Below are positions 25,639 to 34,446 of a stretch of 41,143 bases of DNA, one piece after another (position 1 is the first letter of the stretch; every line of letters begins with the position of its first letter). Under the pieces are notes generated by a model that saw nothing but the letters and a program-made list of their open reading frames with translations, was not told the DNA's origin and made no database searches. A program made the position numbers and the translations under genes. Source of the stretch: Alphaproteobacteria bacterium (GTDB lineage Bacteria; Pseudomonadota; Alphaproteobacteria; UBA8366; GCA-2717185); the NCBI GenBank assembly GCA_040905865.1, contig JBBDQU010000016.1:9785-50927 (forward strand), read 5' to 3'.

Positions 25639-26090
25639 TCGACGCCTCCTTCCAATTGCTGCCGGATTGCCGAACGGCACCGTGCTGCCTGCGGGGCGCG
25701 TGGCACGGCAGCCATGAGAAACCGGCAATCCCCATCCGCATTTGCGGCCTTCTGTCCCCAGTCCGGAAAGCCGTTCTCCGCCGCGATGCGCAGGGCGTCG
25801 GCAACCGGTATCCGCGCTATGCCGGCATCCCGGTCAACCCAGCCCAGGGTCGTCAGCGCCTGTTGTTCGCGCTGCCGAAAGGCCGCGAGTTCGGATTTTG
25901 GCGACCGCTGAAGAAGCGGACCGGACCCTTGCTGTTCGACGACAGTCGAAGGCCACCGCGCCGCCGTGTCGAAGAACAGGGCCAGAAGGGTCAGCGACGC
26001 CACGAGGAAGAGAATCAAACCGACACCGAAGACGATCAGCGCCTTCGGGGAGACGTCGCGGCTCTCCGGTTGCCTGGAATTATCCGGCAC
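25635..26090 (-). CDS. Single-span membrane protein of the ACIII-caa3 cluster
   Basis: A 151-residue protein with one N-terminal transmembrane helix (ALIVFGVGLILFLVASLTLLALFF) and a periplasmic domain. The stretch ALTTLGWVDRDAGIARIPVADAL matches a motif (GWVDRxxGxxRIPxxxA) that recurs in small unnamed proteins encoded next to SCO and ACIII genes; its function is not established but placement suggests an assembly or supercomplex role. Two cysteines near the C-terminus (DCRF, ARCRS). The start is GTG at 26090, supported by GGGGAGG seven bases upstream and by an 11-base overlap with actF; an upstream ATG at 26255 lies inside actF. Confidence 0.8.
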   Translation of the reverse strand: MPDNSRQPESRDVSPKALIVFGVGLILFLVASLTLLALFFDTAARWPSTVVEQQGSGPLLQRSPKSELAAFRQREQQALTTLGWVDRDAGIARIPVADALRIAAENGFPDWGQKAANADGDCRFLMAAVPRAPQAARCRSAIRQQLEGGVE

Positions 26091-27237
26091 GGGCGCGCCT
26101 CCCCAACCAGGAATCGATCCGGTCCGATCGCGACAGGGCAACCAGGTATGCGAGGGAGAACAACCCGCCGGCTGCCAGCAGGGCCGATCCGTCAATCCAT
26201 CCGGCAATTGCGCTGTCGCGCCAGACAGGCGGCCGAACCCGCCATAGCACATCAAGAAAATGGCCGATCAGGATGATGCATCCCAGCGCCATGACGCCGG
26301 ACCGGGAGCGCTTCACCGCGCGATTAAGGAAAGCGGCAAATGGAACTGCAAAATGAAGGATGATCAGCAGCCAGAGAATGTAGCGCCACCCGCCCTCGAC
26401 TCTCAGGAGATACCAGTGAATTTCAATCGGCAGGTCGGCCGCCCAGACGATCAGCCACTGCATGAAGGCAAGATAGACCCATATCAGCACAAAGCCGAAA
26501 AGCATGTTTGCCGTGTCCTCGCGAACGGAGACGCCGGGTCTGTCGTCAGCCGCCTGTATCGGTGTGTCGAGGGCAGCCAGAACAAGGATCGCCAGCGCAT
26601 GAGCGGCAGCCATCTGCCCTGAAATTTCGAGCAACGGATACATGCTCGAGTAGAACTCCGGTTCGAGCGACATCATCCAGTCCACGGAGAACACGGAAAT
26701 GGCGATGACATGCACTATCAGCCCTATCGCGGCATTCCGCTGGTGGTATCGTCGCCGGGTGACGGTCCCGGCCGCCGTGTCCGCCGTCAGGGTCCATCGC
26801 AGGACAAGCCATGCCAAGCAGAGCCACAGGACACTGCAGACGGCAAACCGCACCAGGAAGAACGGCGTGTTGAGATAGGCGAGCTTGCGACGAGCCGTTT
26901 CCGAGAGGCCGGACAGATCGCCATCGGCCCAGGGAAAAACGAGACCGAGCGAACCGGCTACCGGCAGGAGCAGAAGCAGTCCCAGCGGCAGCACCGTGAC
27001 GGCGGCGCGTAAGGGCACGTACATCGCGCGGCCCCAGGCGCCGCCCGTCAGCATGTGGATCATCAGCACCGTAATGGCGCCAAGCGACAGGCCGAGGACA
27101 AACAGGGCCATCGTCATCCATGCGGCAACCGTGGCGGGACCGTCGAACATGAACCCGACGCCACAGCCGACGATACCCGCCGCCGCAACCGCGACGACAA
27201 TGAGACAGCATCCGGTTGCCAGGCGGCTTTCCATCAT
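26080..27237 (-). CDS. actF: Alternative Complex III subunit ActF
   Basis: Integral membrane subunit of the ACIII quinol oxidoreductase, 385 residues with about ten helices. It belongs to the ActC/ActF branch related to NrfD/PsrC; the helix SVFSVDWMMSLEPEFYSSMYPLLEISGQ is characteristic of ActF. In solved ACIII structures ActF pairs with ActC to form the membrane core and contributes a proton half-channel; whether it translocates protons here is inferred from family. Overlaps actE by ATGA. Confidence 0.92.
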   Translation of the reverse strand: MMESRLATGCCLIVVAVAAAGIVGCGVGFMFDGPATVAAWMTMALFVLGLSLGAITVLMIHMLTGGAWGRAMYVPLRAAVTVLPLGLLLLLPVAGSLGLVFPWADGDLSGLSETARRKLAYLNTPFFLVRFAVCSVLWLCLAWLVLRWTLTADTAAGTVTRRRYHQRNAAIGLIVHVIAISVFSVDWMMSLEPEFYSSMYPLLEISGQMAAAHALAILVLAALDTPIQAADDRPGVSVREDTANMLFGFVLIWVYLAFMQWLIVWAADLPIEIHWYLLRVEGGWRYILWLLIILHFAVPFAAFLNRAVKRSRSGVMALGCIILIGHFLDVLWRVRPPVWRDSAIAGWIDGSALLAAGGLFSLAYLVALSRSDRIDSWLGRRARAG

Positions 27238-27773
27238 CGTCCGGCCCCCTGATCGAGTTGTCGACGCAGCGCATCGGGCAGCATGTCGAGCGGTGCATGA
27301 TGGGCAAGCTGAAGGGTCCGGATATAGGCGACGATGGCCCAGCGGTCTTCAGGCGGCACCCGGTCGGCATAGGGATGCATCGCGCCATAGCCCGCCGTGA
27401 TGACGTTGTAGAAATGAACGTCCGGCGCCATTCTCAGGGCAGCCAGATGGAAGCTTGGCGGTTCGGGAAAACCGCGCTGGACGACGATACCCTTTCCGGT
27501 TCCCGACATGTCGTGGCAGGGTACACAGAATATGTTGTAGTGCTTCTGTCCCTGTTCGAGATATGCCATGCCGGGACGGTCCGGCAGGCTGGTTCGCTGC
27601 GGGCCGATGTCGTCATCGCGCGCGACGGTGCCTGGAACGGGAAGCCGGGCGGACATCCCATCCCGGAAGACGGGACTTGCCTCCAGCGGCTCCGACCGCG
27701 GCATGTCTTCCATCTGCTGGTCGCAGCCGGCGATAAGGATCGCCCCGAAAGCCGCTGCGAACGCGCGCATCAT
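27234..27773 (-). CDS. actE: Alternative Complex III subunit ActE, monoheme cytochrome c lipoprotein
   Basis: Periplasmic monoheme cytochrome c, 179 residues. An N-terminal lipoprotein signal (AAAFGAILIAGC, lipobox LIAGC with Cys17) anchors it to the outer face of the membrane. Heme is bound by CVPCH (about residues 83-87), with Met in YGAMHPYADRV as probable distal ligand; EDRWAIVAYIRTLQL is the usual C-terminal cytochrome c helix. In ACIII this subunit passes electrons from the ActA hemes toward the oxidase. Overlaps actD and actF by ATGA. Confidence 0.93.
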   Translation of the reverse strand: MMRAFAAAFGAILIAGCDQQMEDMPRSEPLEASPVFRDGMSARLPVPGTVARDDDIGPQRTSLPDRPGMAYLEQGQKHYNIFCVPCHDMSGTGKGIVVQRGFPEPPSFHLAALRMAPDVHFYNVITAGYGAMHPYADRVPPEDRWAIVAYIRTLQLAHHAPLDMLPDALRRQLDQGAGR

Positions 27774-28297
27774 CGGGCAATCTCCTCGATTGAGATGGCT
27801 TCGACAGCGGCGAGATTCCGCGCCACCTCAGCCCTGTCGAAACGCGGGTCCGCCGCCTCGACCAGCAGGAAAAACCCGCCGCCGCGCGCGTAGGAAAACT
27901 TCTTCGCATTGAAAACGGGATGGTAGTATTCCGGCTGTCCGTTTGCCGCCAGCATGCCGAAAAACGCCGAGAGTCCGGCCCCCAGGATACCGCCTTCGAA
28001 GGCAAGGACGACGAAGGGCGTCCAGGCGTGCAGCGGTCGCCCGCCGACATTGATCGGGTAGTCTATCGCAAGGGAATACCAGACGAGACCATAGGTGGCC
28101 GCCGCCCCGATCACGCCGCCGGCCAGCACGACCCAGGGCAGGCGCGTCTTTCGCATGCCGAGCGCCGCCGCCAATCCGTCGATCGGAAACGGTGAAAACG
28201 CGTCCATGCGACGGTAACCGGATTCCCGCATCCGGCGCGCCGCCGACGTCAGCGTTTCAGGGTCGGGAAACTCGCCCAGGAGACCGTAGCAACTCAT
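27770..28297 (-). CDS. actD: Alternative Complex III subunit ActD (DUF3341)
   Basis: A 175-residue DUF3341 protein. The cytoplasmic N-terminus (MSCYGLLGEFPDPETL ... GYRRMDAFSPFPIDGL) carries the conserved D(A/V)xSPFPIxGL motif; two helices follow (about 57-78 and 95-115), then a soluble tail beginning with the YYHPVFNAKKF segment. It has no cofactor and is a structural subunit that cradles the membrane core. Overlaps both neighbours by four bases. Confidence 0.93.
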   Translation of the reverse strand: MSCYGLLGEFPDPETLTSAARRMRESGYRRMDAFSPFPIDGLAAALGMRKTRLPWVVLAGGVIGAAATYGLVWYSLAIDYPINVGGRPLHAWTPFVVLAFEGGILGAGLSAFFGMLAANGQPEYYHPVFNAKKFSYARGGGFFLLVEAADPRFDRAEVARNLAAVEAISIEEIAR

Positions 28298-29673
28298 GGT
28301 CCGGCTCCCTGCGTCTCGTGCGCCAACTCCTCGACTTCAAAAATGGTGATCGCCGGAAGGATCCGGATGAACAGGAAAATCAGCGCCAGGAACGTGCCGA
28401 GCGAACCGAACAGGATTCCGAAATCGAGCCAGGTCAGGGACTGTTCATTCCACGACGATGGAAGGTAGTCGCGGCTGGGGCCCGTGACCACGATGACATA
28501 GCGCTCGAGCCACATGCCGATGTTGATCAGCAGGGCGATGACAAACAGCGCCGCCATATTGAACCGGATGCGCCGAAACCAGAGGGCCTGCAGCACCACG
28601 ACATTGCAGAACAGCATCGACCAGAACAGGACCCCATAAGAACCGAAGGCGCGATTCCACATCATGTGGCGCTCGAACGCTTCTCCCGAATACCATGCGA
28701 AAAAGGCTTCGTTCGCGTAGCCATAGGCCACGAACAAGCCTGCGGCGATCATGATCTTCGCGGCGTTATCGATGTGGCGGTTCGTGATAATATCCTCGAC
28801 CGCAAACGCGCGGCGTAGCGGAATCGCGATTGTCAGCACCATGGCGAAGCCCGAATAGAGGGCGCCGGCGACGAAATAAGGCGGGAAAATCGTCGAGTGG
28901 TATCCCGGGATCATCGCGTAGGCGAAATCGAGCGACACAATCGAGTGTACGGACACGACCAGCGGCGCCGCCAGGGCGGCAAGCAGATAGTAACTCGTGT
29001 CAAAACGCGCCCAGTGATAGGCGGAGCCGCGCCATCCCAGCGCCAGAATGCCGTAGAAAAGCTGGCCTGCCCGGCTTCTTGCGCGGTCGCGCAGGATGGC
29101 CAGGTCAGGCAGCAGCCCCATATACCAGAAGAGCAATGAAATGGTCGCATAAGTCGCGATGGCGGCGAAATCCCAGACCAGCGGGCCGCGCCATTGCGGC
29201 CATTGCATATGGGTGTTGGGCAGGGGGAGCAGCCAGTAGAAATACCATGGCCGGCCGAGATGGAGGATCGGGAACAGTCCCGCGATGGCAACGGCAAAAA
29301 GTGTCATCGCCTCGGCGAAGCGGTTGATCGACGCCCGCCAGGGCTGCCGTAACAGGAGCAGCACTGCGGAAATCAGGGTTCCGGCATGTCCTATGCCGAT
29401 CCACCAGACAAAATTGCTGATCATCGTGCCCCAGGCCACGGGGATGTTGATCCCGTATTCGCCGACGCCGACGCTGAACAGGTACGTGATCGAGTACAGA
29501 AAGAGCAGGACCAGCAAAAACGCAGCGAGGAAACATGGCCAGAACAGGCGCGGCAGGCGGCCTTGCAACGCGATGGAGCTTATTCGCCGGGTGATTTCAG
29601 GAAAGTCGTGTGTCCCGCGCAGGACCGGAGGCGGATCGGGCGGCAGTCCGCCTTGCGGCAAAGGTTCAGCCAT
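28294..29673 (-). CDS. actC: Alternative Complex III subunit ActC (NrfD/PsrC family)
   Basis: Quinol-binding membrane subunit, 459 residues with about ten helices. N-terminal DPPPVLRGTHDFPEITRRI is the usual cytoplasmic tail. Helices with GIGHAGTLISAVLLLLRQPWRASINRFAEAMT and PGYHSTIFPPYFVAGALYSG carry the conserved His/Asp/Arg residues of the NrfD quinol site. It oxidises menaquinol or ubiquinol; electrons pass through ActB and ActA to the oxidase. It begins inside the actB stop (eight-base overlap). Confidence 0.95.
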   Translation of the reverse strand: MAEPLPQGGLPPDPPPVLRGTHDFPEITRRISSIALQGRLPRLFWPCFLAAFLLVLLFLYSITYLFSVGVGEYGINIPVAWGTMISNFVWWIGIGHAGTLISAVLLLLRQPWRASINRFAEAMTLFAVAIAGLFPILHLGRPWYFYWLLPLPNTHMQWPQWRGPLVWDFAAIATYATISLLFWYMGLLPDLAILRDRARSRAGQLFYGILALGWRGSAYHWARFDTSYYLLAALAAPLVVSVHSIVSLDFAYAMIPGYHSTIFPPYFVAGALYSGFAMVLTIAIPLRRAFAVEDIITNRHIDNAAKIMIAAGLFVAYGYANEAFFAWYSGEAFERHMMWNRAFGSYGVLFWSMLFCNVVVLQALWFRRIRFNMAALFVIALLINIGMWLERYVIVVTGPSRDYLPSSWNEQSLTWLDFGILFGSLGTFLALIFLFIRILPAITIFEVEELAHETQGAGP

Positions 29674-32659
29674 TGGAATCCCCTTTGGCAGCTTTACGTT
29701 GCCGCGCCAGTTCCGGATTCGGATTGCCGATCCTGCCGAGATAAGTGGTCCGCGGTCGGGTGTTCAGTTCCGCGAGCAATGCGTAGCTGTGCGCCGCGCC
29801 CTTTTCTTCGACGACGCGTGAGTCGGCATCGTTGATGTTCCCGAAAACGATCGCTTCGGTCGGGCAGGCCTGCTGGCACGCGGTGATAACGGCACCGTCG
29901 TCGATTGCACGGTCTTCAAGCTGGGCATCGATGCGGGCCTTGCTGATGCGCTGGACGCAATAGGTGCATTTTTCCATCACGCCGCGAGAGCGTATGCTGA
30001 CGTCAGGATTACGCGCGGCCTGCTGCGGTCCGGCGGTTTCCTTGTCGAAGTCGACATATTGCAGGAAGTTGAACCGCCGGACCTTGTAGGGACAGTTCTG
30101 CGAGCAGTACCGTGTGCCGATGCAACGGTTGTAGACTTGGGCGTTCAGGCCGTCATGGGTATGAACTGTCGCATTGACCGGGCAAACGGTCTCGCACGGC
30201 GCCTTCTCGCAATGCATGCATGGGACCGGCTGGAAGAAGGTATCAGGCGTGTCCAGCGAACCGTGGTAATATCGGTCCACGCGCAGCCAGTGCAATTCGT
30301 GCCCGCGCGCGCACTCGTCCGGACCGACGGTCGCGATGTTGTTTTCCGTCTGACAGGCGGCGACACAGGACATGCAGCCGATGCAGGTGCTCTGGTCAAT
30401 CGACATGCCCCAGGATTCGCCGGGATAGCGCCATCGGGGATAGAGTGATCTGGTCGGTGCGGGTGGGACGCCATCGTTGACGAAGCCGGGATTGGCGCGG
30501 AACTTTTCGAGGGACGTATGACGGACTATATGGCGGCCCTCCATGGCCTGATGGTGCTGGGTCGTCAGGACACGAATGCGCCCGCCGGTCGGTTCGACGG
30601 TTGCGCCGGCAACGATCGAGGATGCATTCAACGGCTTCAACAGGAAGGCGTCGTATCCCGACGCCATCGCCGCCACCGTACCGGCCTGTTGCCGCCCATG
30701 GCCAAGTGAGAGCGTCACCGTTTCGTCCGGATGGCCGGGGACGATCCACACGGGCGCCTCAAGCGTGCGCCCGGCATGGCTGATCCGCACAACCTGCTCG
30801 TTCCCGACACCAAGTTCTTCCGCCGTAGCGGGCGACAGCAGCGCGGCATTCCCCCATACCAGCTTTGTTATGGGCCGGGGCAATTCCTGCAGCATTGCCG
30901 AATTGGCGTGCCGCCCGTCCCAAAGGAAGGGATCCGGCACGAACCGCAGTTCCAGTCCCGTTTGCCGGGTCTGCTGCACCGGTTCGTCGCGGCGGCGCGG
31001 CGGCGGCATATCAATCGCGGGAAACGCGCTGTCGGCAACAACACCGCGTTTCAGGCTTTTCCGCCAGGCTGTCTCGTCCATTCGCTCGGCCCAGCTTTCC
31101 CGCACGATCGTGCGGACGTCCGGGCTGGCTTCGCCCGAGATCGCGGCAATGACCTCGTGCACGCCGATTCCGTTGTAGAGCGGACGAATGAGCGGCTGGA
31201 TTATCGAGGCCGTACCGTCGAAGGCGCGCAGGTCGCCCCAGCTCTCAATCTCATGGGTGGCGGGGATGTGCCACTTTGCGTGCAACGCCGTTTCGTCCTG
31301 GTAAAGTCCCAGGTGGAAGAGGCGGGGGACGCGGTCAAGCGCCCCGGCTACGTCCAGTTCGGCGGGCGCCGTATGGACCGGGTTGGATTGCAGGACCAGG
31401 GCGGCATCGATCCGTCCGGCGCGAATCCCGGAACAGAAATCCGCGAGGTCGCCATCTGCCGCAAGTCGATGCGGGGGATCGATGAATGCAACGGTATGCC
31501 CCACCGAGCCGAGCCGGACATTCATCCGCATTGCCGCCTCGCAGGTTGCGGTAGTGGCGTTCGCACCGGGGACAACCAGAGCGTTCCGGCCCGCCTCTTC
31601 GAGGTCGCTGGCGAGAGCGGCGAACCATGCCGGATCGCCCGGCGGTTCCGTGTCCGCCACCGGATCTCTACCGCGCGCCTCGAGATACGCCGCCATGCTG
31701 TCCACGGCACTCGGTTTCACGGCGATCCTGTGGTCGGCCGTGGCGCCGGTGATTGTCGGGGTCGATTCGATGACGTAAACGCGGCTCATGTCGTCTGCCG
31801 GATGGCGGACCCGGCGCCGCGCCGCAAAATCGCGGGCATAGGCCAGGCGCCCCGGCGTTTCGTTCAGGAAATCGGCGTCGAGCGACAGAACCACGTCGGC
31901 CCTGTCGAACCGGTAGATCGGTGCAAGGTCGCGGCCGAATACATGTCGAGTGGCCGTATCCGTTGACACGCCGCCCAATGGATCGTGGAGAAATACCCGC
32001 GCTTCCGGCAGACGCAACCGCAATGCCTGCAATTGACGTTTTAGTGTGGGCGACGTCGTTGGCTCGAGTAGAATGGCGAAACCGCGTCCTCTGGTTTCGG
32101 CGATTTCATAAGACAGTCCCGCGAGGGCCCGTTGCAATGCCTGGAAACTTATCGGTCGCCCATCCCGCGTGGGCCATTGAGACCGATCCGGGTCGAAAGC
32201 GGCAAGCACGGCCGCCTGCATCACAGCGTCGGTTGCCCCCCGTGACGCCGGATGGTCAGGATTGCCTTCGACCTTGGTAGGACGGCCCTCATGCGTTTCG
32301 ATGAGGGCGCCGATGCCATAGCCGCCACTCGCCAGCGTCGTGGCGTAATAACGGGGCTTTCCGGGGATCACATTCTCCGGCTGATTTACATAGGGTACGA
32401 TGCTTTCCGCCTCGTCGCACCCGGAGAGGCCCGCCAGCGCCAGGGAAGCGCCGAGCAGCTTCAGGACCGTTCGCCGGTCCGAAATTCCGTCCATTGATGC
32501 CGCGGCGGCAGGAAATTCCGATGCGAGGTATTCACGGAATGCATCGCTGTCCGCCAGTTCATCGAGTCCGCGCCAGGGTTCCTGCCGTTGGCCGAGACGA
32601 CGGCGCAGCGTATCGAAACTGCAGGATTTCCGGGCGGAGGAATTAGCGATGACAGGCAT
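29666..32659 (-). CDS. actB: Alternative Complex III subunit ActB (molybdopterin-fold plus Fe-S)
   Basis: Large periplasmic subunit, 997 residues. A TAT-type signal (SDRRTVLKLLGASLALAGLSGC, about 60-82) directs folded export. The N-terminal two-thirds resemble the molybdopterin oxidoreductase catalytic subunit but, as known for ActB, lack a cofactor site. The C-terminal third is ferredoxin-like with four cysteine groups for Fe-S clusters: CIGCMSCVAAC, CMHCEKAPCETVCP, CIGTRYCSQNCPYKVRRFNF and CTYCVQRI...CQQACP. It wires the quinol site to the ActA hemes. Overlaps actA by 17 bases. Confidence 0.95.
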   Translation of the reverse strand: MPVIANSSARKSCSFDTLRRRLGQRQEPWRGLDELADSDAFREYLASEFPAAAASMDGISDRRTVLKLLGASLALAGLSGCDEAESIVPYVNQPENVIPGKPRYYATTLASGGYGIGALIETHEGRPTKVEGNPDHPASRGATDAVMQAAVLAAFDPDRSQWPTRDGRPISFQALQRALAGLSYEIAETRGRGFAILLEPTTSPTLKRQLQALRLRLPEARVFLHDPLGGVSTDTATRHVFGRDLAPIYRFDRADVVLSLDADFLNETPGRLAYARDFAARRRVRHPADDMSRVYVIESTPTITGATADHRIAVKPSAVDSMAAYLEARGRDPVADTEPPGDPAWFAALASDLEEAGRNALVVPGANATTATCEAAMRMNVRLGSVGHTVAFIDPPHRLAADGDLADFCSGIRAGRIDAALVLQSNPVHTAPAELDVAGALDRVPRLFHLGLYQDETALHAKWHIPATHEIESWGDLRAFDGTASIIQPLIRPLYNGIGVHEVIAAISGEASPDVRTIVRESWAERMDETAWRKSLKRGVVADSAFPAIDMPPPRRRDEPVQQTRQTGLELRFVPDPFLWDGRHANSAMLQELPRPITKLVWGNAALLSPATAEELGVGNEQVVRISHAGRTLEAPVWIVPGHPDETVTLSLGHGRQQAGTVAAMASGYDAFLLKPLNASSIVAGATVEPTGGRIRVLTTQHHQAMEGRHIVRHTSLEKFRANPGFVNDGVPPAPTRSLYPRWRYPGESWGMSIDQSTCIGCMSCVAACQTENNIATVGPDECARGHELHWLRVDRYYHGSLDTPDTFFQPVPCMHCEKAPCETVCPVNATVHTHDGLNAQVYNRCIGTRYCSQNCPYKVRRFNFLQYVDFDKETAGPQQAARNPDVSIRSRGVMEKCTYCVQRISKARIDAQLEDRAIDDGAVITACQQACPTEAIVFGNINDADSRVVEEKGAAHSYALLAELNTRPRTTYLGRIGNPNPELARQRKAAKGDSNG

Positions 32660-33251
32660 AGCAATCCATCATCTTTTCGCGGCGAATGTCGTTGGTTGTC
32701 ATGAGCGCCGCCTGAATGGCCTCCAGATTGCGTGGCGGCTTCCACCTCATGTCGAAAACCGACGACGGCGGCCGAAGTCTGGGCGCCGGATCGCGGTGGC
32801 AATCCAGGCACCAGTCCATGGTCAGGGGATGTTCCCGAACCATCAGCGGCATGTCGTCCACCTGCCCGTGACACGTTACGCAGGCAACGCCGGTCTTCAG
32901 GTGGATGGCATGGTTGAAGTAGACAAAATCCGGTACGCTGTTGACGCGTTTCCATTCCAGCGGCTGACCGGTGGCGAGGCTATCGCGGACCGGCGCAAGC
33001 ATGGCGGCGTTGGTCCATATTTGTGAGTGGCAGGTCATGCACACGCCGGTCGCGGGCAGCCCTGCAAACGCAGACACCTCGACACTATTGTGGCAATAAC
33101 GGCAATCGATCCCAAGGCCGCCTACATGGTGCGCGTGACTGAACGGAACCGGCTGTTCCCGCGCCTGTGCCGTGTTCGTGTAAAAGCCGGAACGCGGCGC
33201 CAGCGTCGCGATCAGGAGCACGGCCACCGCCGCCGCCACGATTCCAAACAA
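32643..33251 (-). CDS. actA: Alternative Complex III subunit ActA, pentaheme cytochrome c
   Basis: Five CxxCH heme sites are visible: CRYCH, CMTCH, CVTCH, CLDCH and CYACH, spread over the periplasmic part after one N-terminal membrane helix. This number and order define ActA. The only usual start codon in the frame is TTG at 33251, which has no ribosome-binding site. The frame is open to a stop at 33321 and the upstream codons read AQVFKPYANGVARF, matching the family N-terminus that normally begins 'MAQIF'. A strong AGGGAGGAG (33300-33308) sits just before, but the codon where Met belongs is ACA (33297-33299). A true start may therefore be missing from this sequence. First gene of the respiratory operon. 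Confidence 0.9.
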   Translation of the reverse strand: MFGIVAAAVAVLLIATLAPRSGFYTNTAQAREQPVPFSHAHHVGGLGIDCRYCHNSVEVSAFAGLPATGVCMTCHSQIWTNAAMLAPVRDSLATGQPLEWKRVNSVPDFVYFNHAIHLKTGVACVTCHGQVDDMPLMVREHPLTMDWCLDCHRDPAPRLRPPSSVFDMRWKPPRNLEAIQAALMTTNDIRREKMMDCYACHR

Positions 33252-33400
33252 AACGAACCGGGCAACGCCGTTCGCGTATGGCTTGAAAACCTGCGCTGTC
33301 TCCTCCCTCGGATTGACCCCTTACCTACTGAATTCAGCACAACTCGTGACCATATCGGTTCCATGACGTCAGGACCCTGACAGCCGGTTGTCGCGACGGT

Positions 33401-34045
33401 CTACCGGCTCACGCCGTCAAGCTCGATCACCGCGTCGACATCCGACTGCACCGGGTTGTAGGGGCGTTCGCGACGGATCCGGACAGTGGCCCAATCACGC
33501 GACGCTGTCTTCGCGCCCCGGCTGTAGAGAAGGCGTTGGGGCTCGCCGTCGCGCGCCAACGCGATATCCGCGACGGACCCTGAATTTTCTCCCGTATCCA
33601 GCAGAATGTCGGCAGAAAAAAGCTTCGAAGCGAGAACGCCGTCGCGCACGCCAAGCGTGCCGGAAACCGGTCCGTAATACCGGTCGAACTTCCCCAGCTC
33701 GGCTGGTTTGCCCCGATACAGAAAGGCCTTGCGGTCAATGTCGTAATAAAGCTCATTCCACGGGATAATCACGCCGTCCGCGTCTATGATTTCCGGTTCT
33801 TCAACGGATAGAATCACCTTGATTTGTCCTCCGCCCTCCAAAGGAATGAGAGCATCCGTGACAGCCCCGATCTGCGGCTGGGGGTTGTAATAGCCACGCC
33901 CCTCCGGCTCCAGCATCACCGGAGCGTCAATAACGGCGCTCAGCATGATCGGCCTGTCCGTCTGGCTGAACGATCGCAACGGCCAGACAAGACAGAACCC
34001 GATCACCATCGCTGAAAGTATCGAAGTGGCGGAAATCTTCGCCAT
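33401..34045 (-). CDS. Periplasmic protein of unknown function
   Basis: A 214-residue protein with a signal peptide (SILSAMVIGFCLVWPLRSFS, cut near residue 27). The mature part contains ADGVIIPWNELYYDIDRKAFLYRGK and a region DILLDTGENSGSVADIALARDGEPQRLLY, which looks like a degenerate PRC-barrel (compare GEEIGEVENIII in the PRC gene at 34514). I would call it a possible PRC-barrel relative, not more. Start ATG at 34045 has AAAGG seven bases upstream. It follows dodecin by 92 bases on the same strand and may be read from the dodecin EcfG promoter. Confidence 0.7.
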   Translation of the reverse strand: MAKISATSILSAMVIGFCLVWPLRSFSQTDRPIMLSAVIDAPVMLEPEGRGYYNPQPQIGAVTDALIPLEGGGQIKVILSVEEPEIIDADGVIIPWNELYYDIDRKAFLYRGKPAELGKFDRYYGPVSGTLGVRDGVLASKLFSADILLDTGENSGSVADIALARDGEPQRLLYSRGAKTASRDWATVRIRRERPYNPVQSDVDAVIELDGVSR

Positions 34046-34137
34046 GTTCAGCCTTTCTTTCCGATTGGCTTTCCATGAAACCGGCGCGGTCCGGCATGCC
34101 GCGATATTTCGTCCGGTTGCCGTCGGTCCAGGCGCTG

Positions 34138-34341
34138 TTAATTGTCGAGAACGAACGTAACCAGCATATGGACCTTGTATTCGGACACCCGGTCGTTATC
34201 GATGACGACTTCCTGTTCCTTCACCCACGCGCCCTTCATATTGCGGACCGTCTTGGCCGCGCGTGTCAGGCCTTCGTTGATGGCGTCCTCGAATCCCTTT
34301 GTCGATGTCGATGAAATTTCCGTCGTGCGCGCAACCGTCAT
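34138..34341 (-). CDS. Dodecin, flavin-storage protein
   Basis: A 67-residue dodecin that assembles into hollow dodecamers holding flavin. The family pattern is complete: VARTTEISSTSTKGFEDAINEGLTRA, then the flavin-stacking tryptophan and nearby glutamine in MKGAWVKEQEVVIDNDRVSEYKVHMLVTFVLD. ATG at 34341 has AAGGAG seven bases upstream. An exact EcfG promoter precedes it. Bacterial dodecins are thought to protect or buffer flavins under stress and in stationary phase, consistent with GSR control. Confidence 0.94.
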   Translation of the reverse strand: MTVARTTEISSTSTKGFEDAINEGLTRAAKTVRNMKGAWVKEQEVVIDNDRVSEYKVHMLVTFVLDN

Positions 34342-34376
34342 TGGTATTCTCCTTTTGCCATGTTTGATATCAGGTC

Positions 34377-34401
34377 AACGCGGACCCTGGCGTCTTGTTC
34401 C
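34377..34401 (-). promoter_or_regulatory. EcfG-type promoter of dodecin
   Basis: On the - strand GGAAC (34401-34397), 16-base spacer, CGTT (34380-34377). The inferred TSS near 34370 gives a leader of about 29 bases that includes the AAGGAG ribosome site. Confidence 0.85.
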
Positions 34402-34446
34402 GGAATCACGGTTCGATATTTCCCGCCGGCCCGGCGCCGCCGAACC

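Noticed and set aside
33337-33362. EcfG promoter for the respiratory operon
   Set aside because: A GGAAC exists on the - strand at 33362-33358 but no CGTT occurs 16 or 17 bases away.
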